Assembly: GCA_029721435.1 (NCBI GenBank)
Contig: CM056584.1
Location: 13,911,739 to 13,975,738 of the forward strand
Origin: Gymnothorax reevesii
Taxonomy: Eukaryota > Chordata > Actinopteri > Anguilliformes > Muraenidae
Direction of reading: 5' to 3'
Length of the DNA: 64,000 nucleotides
In this document: positions 59,301 through 64,000 of the stretch, in pieces
Numbering within the stretch: position 1 is the stretch's first letter
How the letters are laid out: every line of letters begins with the position of its first letter
Position numbers and translations under genes: made by a program
The notes under the pieces: generated by a model
What the model was told of the DNA's origin: nothing
The model's database searches: none
The model's input: only the letters and a program-made list of their open reading frames with translations

Positions 59301-62300
59301 ATGGATGTCACAATGATTTGCATGTACATATTGGTTTTAGGCTTAGTCAGAGAAAAAATTATGGGGCACTGCCACTGCGTTTAATGATTACCGGCTCGTT
59401 TTTTTGAAGTGTAAAACTTTAATCAAAAATTTCTGAATGCTTTGATTTGATACTGGCAAATGACCATGGTATAAGCGGGATAATCAACCCGTAAGTGTGC
59501 ATTACACTGTTTTACGGCACTTTGCAGAGGCAACCTCCCTCCGCTTCACGTCAGGTGGTTATTCGCCTCCATGTTGTGCCTTAAAGGTTCCTTGACATTA
59601 AATTGGCTGAAATTGTCATTTAGAACTCCCCATTGTATTTTTTCGCGATGAAAACGAAGATGCAAAAACTTTTCCGTGAAAACTTGTTGTTTTTAAAATA
59701 TTTCGGATTAATTAAACTGATCGGGAACGCCCCCTTCGAAATGTCCGAAAGTGGCCTTATATGGCAACTGATGTCACGCAAGGCAGCCAGCTGGTCAGAT
59801 CTCCAGTCTCGACAGCAAAATGTACATACACTACGCTTTACTTACCATAGGAGCTGACAGACCCTTATAAAAGACTACTGTTGGAAATTGACAACCAAAA
59901 AACTATAGTATTACAGTGGTGATTGTATGTTTTTTTTGGAATGCGCAATATAGATTTTAGTGTTACTATTGAAATATTGTAGGGCTACCATCGCTAATGA
60001 ACTAACACTACAGAAAAAAACTAGTCTATACTATAAACGTCAGTATTATTCGCCAGAGCATTTGCCAAAATAGGTGGCGTTAAGCCGCTTTCACACCGGA
60101 CGCGAAACAAAATTTTCGCATAACAGATTACATTCAAAGTCAATGCAAAGACACGTGTATTCGCGTCTTCGCATTGACTTTGAATGTAATCTGTCGTATT
60201 TATTTTGCGTCCGGTGTGAAAGCGGCTTTAGACGCGCACGCAAGCTAGATAGCGAGTTGACGTTAATTTCCTGCAGTAGTTAGCCAGCTAACTTAAATTT
60301 GACATTACATTAGATTTTCATGAATTTTGATTATGAAATTATACAGCAATCGTTCAGTTCAGTGTTGAGAGAACAACCAACTATCGACCCACCAGTTTAA
60401 CTAACCACCTTTCCCATTTAACAAGCTAAGGTTAGTTAGTGACAGTTGTGTGTATTTCCTTCTATCCAGTCACCCTGGTCTTGGTTCTGGCATTTTGCGA
60501 GCTTTATGAGCAGAGTGTTTCGCGTGTACTCTCGTCTTTGCATTGACTTTGAATGTAATCTGGCATGCGAAAAATTTGTTTTGTGTCCGGTGTGAAAGCG
60601 GTTTAACGCCACCAATTCTGGCAGATATTTTGGCGAATAATCCTGAAGTTTAATGCCATAGATGGTTAACTTTGATAAATTAGCAGGCGAGGGTAACTGC
60701 CACAGCTGGAGAGTAACTGGATAGTCGACATGATCCATGAACTCAGGAGGCTGTATTGTGATGCCTGATCGCCGGCTGTGCTGTAGGAGGTGGGCATCCA
60801 TCCAGCCATCTAGCTATGTTAGCCTACTTAACACGGTTTGTGGAGTGTAACAATTAGATGGATAGATAGATATCTTGATTGCAGGCTCATACACTGAACC
60901 AGGGGTCTCCATCCCTGTTCCTGGAGAGATACCATCCTGTAGGATTCTACTCCACCCCTCGTTCAACACACCTGAACCAGCTCATTAGCAGCTCGTCAAG
61001 ATCTGTAACTGGGAAAGCAGGAGTGGTTTGCTTTGGTTGGAGTGATACCTTCAGGATGGCAGCTCTCCAGGAACAGGGTTGGAGACCCCTGCACTAAACA
61101 AACACACTAGAAAACGCGTGTTAACAAGCGTGTAAATGGACTGCGGGGATTGCTACGGCAGAGGTGCGTTCCTTTGATGACGTCATAGGATCATGTGACT
61201 AATGTCTCGGAAACTTCCTATTTCTTCAAGGGGCAGGGCGTAAGAGTGCAAAAAAATCACTTTTATTCCATGAAATTGATGGATTTTTTTGCCATTTTAG
61301 AACTTTTGAGCGCATAGAGAGATATAAATAATCATATAGAACAAAATAAACCAACAATTTCAGGTAGTGTGCCTCATGTCACGGGACCTTTAAAACCGTG
61401 TAATGCATACATACGAGTTGATTATCCCTTACATAACTCGAATAATACATACTATCACGCATAAATACTATACATAGATTCAGTTGAATACCATAGACTA
61501 AAATGTGTAATGAAAGCCTGAGACCCCTGTGCATACATACTGCTCCTCTGATGCTGATGTCTTATGGTGTCCCCCTGGGTCTGCAGGTACCTGTACACCC
61601 GCCAGATGGACGTCTCCTCCTCGTCAGCCCAGTGCCTGCACAAGATGGCCTCTGATTTCAGGGTGAAGCGGCTGCAGGAGGACACGGGCCGACTTTTCCG
61701 CTTCCTGCTCCCGTGGGACAGCACCTTCCACAATCAGACCTCTCTGTACCGCTACTCTGTCCTGACTGGAGACCCGGTGCTGCAGGAGACCTGTCTGCAG
61801 TACCTGGCCTGGAACTGTGAGGCTCTAGTGTCTTCCCCAGCCTGGCCCACACTGCACCGGGACACCCTGGAGGCCCTGCTGACCCGCTCGGACCTGGTGG
61901 TGCCGGACGAGGCCTTCGTCTTGCAGGCGCTGGAGCGCTGGGCGCAGGAAGGTCACGGCTCCTCAGAGCCGGAGGACATGGCCGCTCTCCTGCGTCTCAT
62001 CCGCTTCCCCATGATCTCGCCAATGGACCTCTACGAGATGCCATTCACCTCACGCCTCTACCGCCGTCACGGTGAACTCTATCGCTCTGGGATGCTGCGA
62101 GGCTTCCAGTTTCACTCCCTGTCATCGGCCCAGCTCAAAAAGCACCGCAACGACAGCACTGACGAGTACCTCCCTCGAGTCTACACCGGCAAGCCCTGGA
62201 GTCTCAGCGTCAACTCAACCGCCAACTCCAGCACTAGTGAACAAATGATGGTCTACCGCGGCAAGCGATACAGCTTTTATCCCAGTTACGAGACGGTGTA

Positions 62301-62679
62301 CCATAACATTAACCACACATTCTCTACACCGGCCCACAACAGCGCGTTTCTCCAGGCTAGCAGGGTGAGCTGGGCCGCTAACGTCTTTAAGACCCAGGAG
62401 GAGTGCTCCAGGAGCGACTTGCAGTGTGAGACTGTGCCGGCAGTACGGCTGAGTAGCCAGAGTGAACTGGATTCATACCAGGACTCGATCCGCTTCGCCA
62501 ACCGTCTCCTAATAACCTGTGACGACGACAGCAGCGCTGGAGGGGGCTACATCTTCCAGGTTCAAGACTTCAAGAACGACCTGGCCCTCATACCCACAGC
62601 CAGCAACATGGGCCAGGCCTATCCCTGCGACTCAGAGACATACATCTACCACTTTGTGGTGCGCCCGGAGTACATATGA
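50389..62679 (+). CDS. lgals3bp: Galectin-3-binding protein, intact copy B (5 coding exons)
   Basis: Secreted scavenger-receptor-type glycoprotein linked in mammals to cell adhesion and innate immunity. Exons: 50389-50479 (signal peptide [20 protein letters not shown]), 56847-57104, 58320-58451, 58582-58855 and 61587-62679. Junction phases 1,1,1,2 all agree, and the total of 1848 bases gives about 615 residues (human about 585). The acceptor of exon 2 is taken as TTATGAAG|AC because it is the only nearby AG with the right phase. The SRCR domain has six cysteines ([42 protein letters not shown]). BTB runs from [14 protein letters not shown] to about [13 protein letters not shown] includes [36 protein letters not shown] and [14 protein letters not shown]. 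The C-terminal region ends VVRPEYI. Several NXS/T sites (NHT, NST) fit secretion. All exons are open. The signal exon and the promoter are separated from the rest by about 6 kb of nested transposons. Confidence 0.88.
51258..52475. repeat. Composite GACCTTGACCTT repeat (unit B)
   Basis: It starts with the ATGCCCCCG/CGGGGGCAT hairpin (51259-51290). It has one shortened 155-bp unit instead of 2.7, and a nested AGCTTACCTGAC-ended element at about 51437-52265. Confidence 0.7.
55166..55585. other. About 0.4 kb present only in unit B
   Basis: Unit A joins CGTAGATCTGGATCCCAGC to TATTTCTGTCGTTGGTATTG; unit B has an additional block between the matching sequences. It has no ORF of note. It could be part of an element deleted from unit A. 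Family unknown. Confidence 0.55.
57459..58013. mobile_element. Tc1-type MITE (unit B)
   Basis: Counterpart of 11494-12049, with ends TACAGCACTATGCAAAG and CTTTTGCACAGTACTGTA. It is followed directly by the degraded TTAA MITE (about 58014-58209). Confidence 0.75.
60073..60613. mobile_element. Nested inverted-repeat element
   Basis: The outer ends GGTGGCGTTAAGCCGCTTTC and GAAAGCGGTTTAACGCCACC are inverted repeats. The first 150 bases (60083-60228) form a separate near-perfect hairpin (CGCTTTCACACCGGACGC / GCGTCCGGTGTGAAAGCG), and a third related arm lies at 60530-60602. Confidence 0.8.
60900..61091. mobile_element. hAT-type MITE
   Basis: The ends CAGGGGTCTCCATCCCTGTT and AACAGGGTTGGAGACCCCTG are inverted repeats. 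The 8-bp flanks CACTGAAC and CACTAAAC are a near-perfect target duplication, the size hAT transposases make. Confidence 0.88.
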
Positions 62680-62923
62680 CCCACACCCCATCCCGTGTCA
62701 ACGATCAGCAATCGGCCGAGTGCCTTTTCCACCATCGTCGAATTAGTACCCATTGGTGTCCAACTAATTTTACAATGAACAACTTGATTTTCTAACTTCA
62801 TGAAAAATGTCTGATATCTGGATCAGTAGTGAGAAAGAAGTGCTGTATCTTTGATTTTGCCCTTACTGCCAGTTTTCTGGTCTGTAGACACTGTAATGGC
62901 AATATGTATCTCAAACCAATGCA

Positions 62924-62929
62924 AATAAA
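62924..62929 (+). terminator. Polyadenylation signal, LGALS3BP copy B
   Basis: AATAAA lies about 245 bases after the stop codon, at the same relative place as in copy A. Confidence 0.7.
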
Positions 62930-63414
62930 GAGATAATGGCAAAGAAACATTTTGTTTCCCTTTTCTGGTGTGTTTATCACAGTTGTTCTCATTGTCTCCA
63001 TGTGTATTCCTTCATGGAAATAAATTTTCTTCTCCTCTCTCAAAAATATTTGATTGTAAAATTCGATTCATGCAGGTTAAAATATTCAATTCTGCCAAAT
63101 TTGCTGTGCTTTTGCTTTCTAGCTCAAGAATATGTGCTGACTCTCTTGAGTTAAATTTCACATTTCATTCATCAGCTCTATATTTTTTATTCTTTAATTT
63201 TTTGAAAATGGTCACTTTTTCAGCCCCCTGCTAGCATTACAATCTTATGGAAGTATTTTATTGTCGTAGCAAGCTCTAAGGTTTTTTATTAATGTTAGCA
63301 ACATTAATATTACACTTTTATTACCTGTAATACACAGTGGACCCTAACAGCACATTTTTTCTTTAATTATATATATATATATATATTTTTTTGTACATAT
63401 GTGGACATTATAAA

Positions 63415-64000
63415 CCCTGCAAAAAATTCTCTAGAACTCTATAGAATATCAATGGAACTCTATAGAACATTTTAGTAGAACAGCATGTTCTATAGGATTT
63501 TCTGTGTGTTCTTTAGGAATATGCTAGAAATCTATAGAGCGCCTCTATAGAATAGAAAGTCCTATTAGATTATTGCTGTTCTATAAGACCTTCCTATAGA
63601 ACACCCTAGTTGAAAAACCTGTTCTATAGGACTTTGATGGTCTTTAGGACCTTCTAATTGAACAAAAGCTGAATGAGAAAGACATCTTCAATAAGGGTTA
63701 AATAAAAATAAAAAATAAAAACTTATAAACCCTTGCAATGCTCTGTCGAAGAGTCAATTTACCTTATGTGTACCTGGGTTCTAGAAGTGAGAAACCGGAC
63801 TAATGGTATGAAAATGTGCAATATGCAGTGATATCCACGATACTGAAGTAGCAGGAAAATTGTGTCCCTTTTAACTTTAAGGTGTGCTTAAGCACATGGG
63901 GTAGCAGGCACATACCTACTCATTGATTCTCTGATCAGACGATTGATTGACTGACTGTCCACACAACTTAGCAGTATTTCAGTTACGGTGTATGAAGACC
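63415..64000. mobile_element. CCCTGCAAAAA-ended TIR element, unit B copy (incomplete)
   Basis: Counterpart of 24359-25201. It starts CCCTGCAAAAAATTCTC. It matches until about 63944 and then changes to unrelated sequence (GATTGACTGACTGTCC), so its right end is missing within the window. Confidence 0.7.

Larger units (their letters stand above)
59581..61393. mobile_element. 1.8 kb TTAA-flanked element in LGALS3BP intron 4 (unit B only)
   Basis: TTAA lies at both edges (59581-59584 and 61390-61393). The ends are inverted: AGGTTCCTTGACATTAAATT on the left and GCCTCATGTCACGGGACCT on the right. It splits the fold-back MITE that is continuous at 22184-22325 in unit A, so it inserted after the duplication. 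It contains two further MITEs and no transposase. TTAA target use is typical of piggyBac and Kolobok elements. Confidence 0.85.
40671..63944 (+). repeat. Segmental duplication unit B (CANT1-LGALS3BP)
   Basis: Direct repeat of unit A. Gains relative to A: a LINE (43251-47940), two insertions of about 0.2 kb at 49493-49679 and 49756-49970, about 0.4 kb at 55166-55585, and a 1.8 kb TTAA element at 59581-61393. Lost or never present: the 13.1-18.9 kb transposon and most of the 155-bp tandem array. Homology stops at about 63944. Confidence 0.95.

Noticed and set aside
60858..60872. GATA/GATG short tandem repeat
   Set aside because: Only three units; too short to be of note.
1..64000. The two units being merely two haplotypes joined by assembly error
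   Set aside because: They lie in tandem with 15 kb of unique sequence between them and each has several private insertions. I still list misassembly as the main test to make.

Overview
The window looks like nuclear DNA of a teleost fish. It carries spliced vertebrate genes with GT-AG introns and large numbers of Tc1/mariner relics, fold-back MITEs, TC microsatellites and LINE tails typical of fish. It also holds a Ty3/gypsy-type element whose pol order (integrase before reverse transcriptase) matches the Gmr1 group known from fish and other deuterostomes. There are no bacterial operons or CRISPR arrays. The two host genes, CANT1 (Golgi/ER calcium-activated nucleotidase) and LGALS3BP (secreted SRCR-BTB-BACK glycoprotein), are also neighbours in the human genome.

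The main architecture is a direct tandem duplication of a CANT1-LGALS3BP pair with a period of about 40.7 kb. Unit A runs from before position 1 to about 24867; unit B runs from 40671 (the equivalent of position 1) to about 63944. Each unit has CANT1 (three coding exons), about 0.75 kb of spacer, then a TATA-containing LGALS3BP promoter and five coding exons spread over about 19 kb (A) or 12 kb (B). Unit A intron 4 carries a 5.8 kb DNA transposon with 0.5 kb inverted repeats that unit B lacks. Unit B carries a TC-tract-inserted Tx1-like LINE and a 1.8 kb TTAA-flanked element that unit A lacks.

Between the units (about 24.9-40.3 kb) lies a graveyard of mobile elements: a TIR element with no coding capacity, a mariner pseudogene, a Tc1 pseudogene, a 2.1 kb element with 0.3 kb TIRs, a 25-bp minisatellite, a fish dispersed repeat, and a Gmr1-like LTR retrotransposon (33897-40264) that itself contains a 5'-truncated LINE and a LINE/SINE-tail insertion.

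The most striking observation is complementary damage. In unit A, CANT1 is open and LGALS3BP is broken (nonsense codon just before the SRCR domain, plus loss of the likely splice-acceptor AG). In unit B, CANT1 is broken (start codon deleted, nonsense codon, 1-bp frameshift) and LGALS3BP is open. The pair of units together therefore appears to keep one working copy of each gene. All exon models were read by eye from splice sites, reading phase and remembered family sequences; none was verified by a search.
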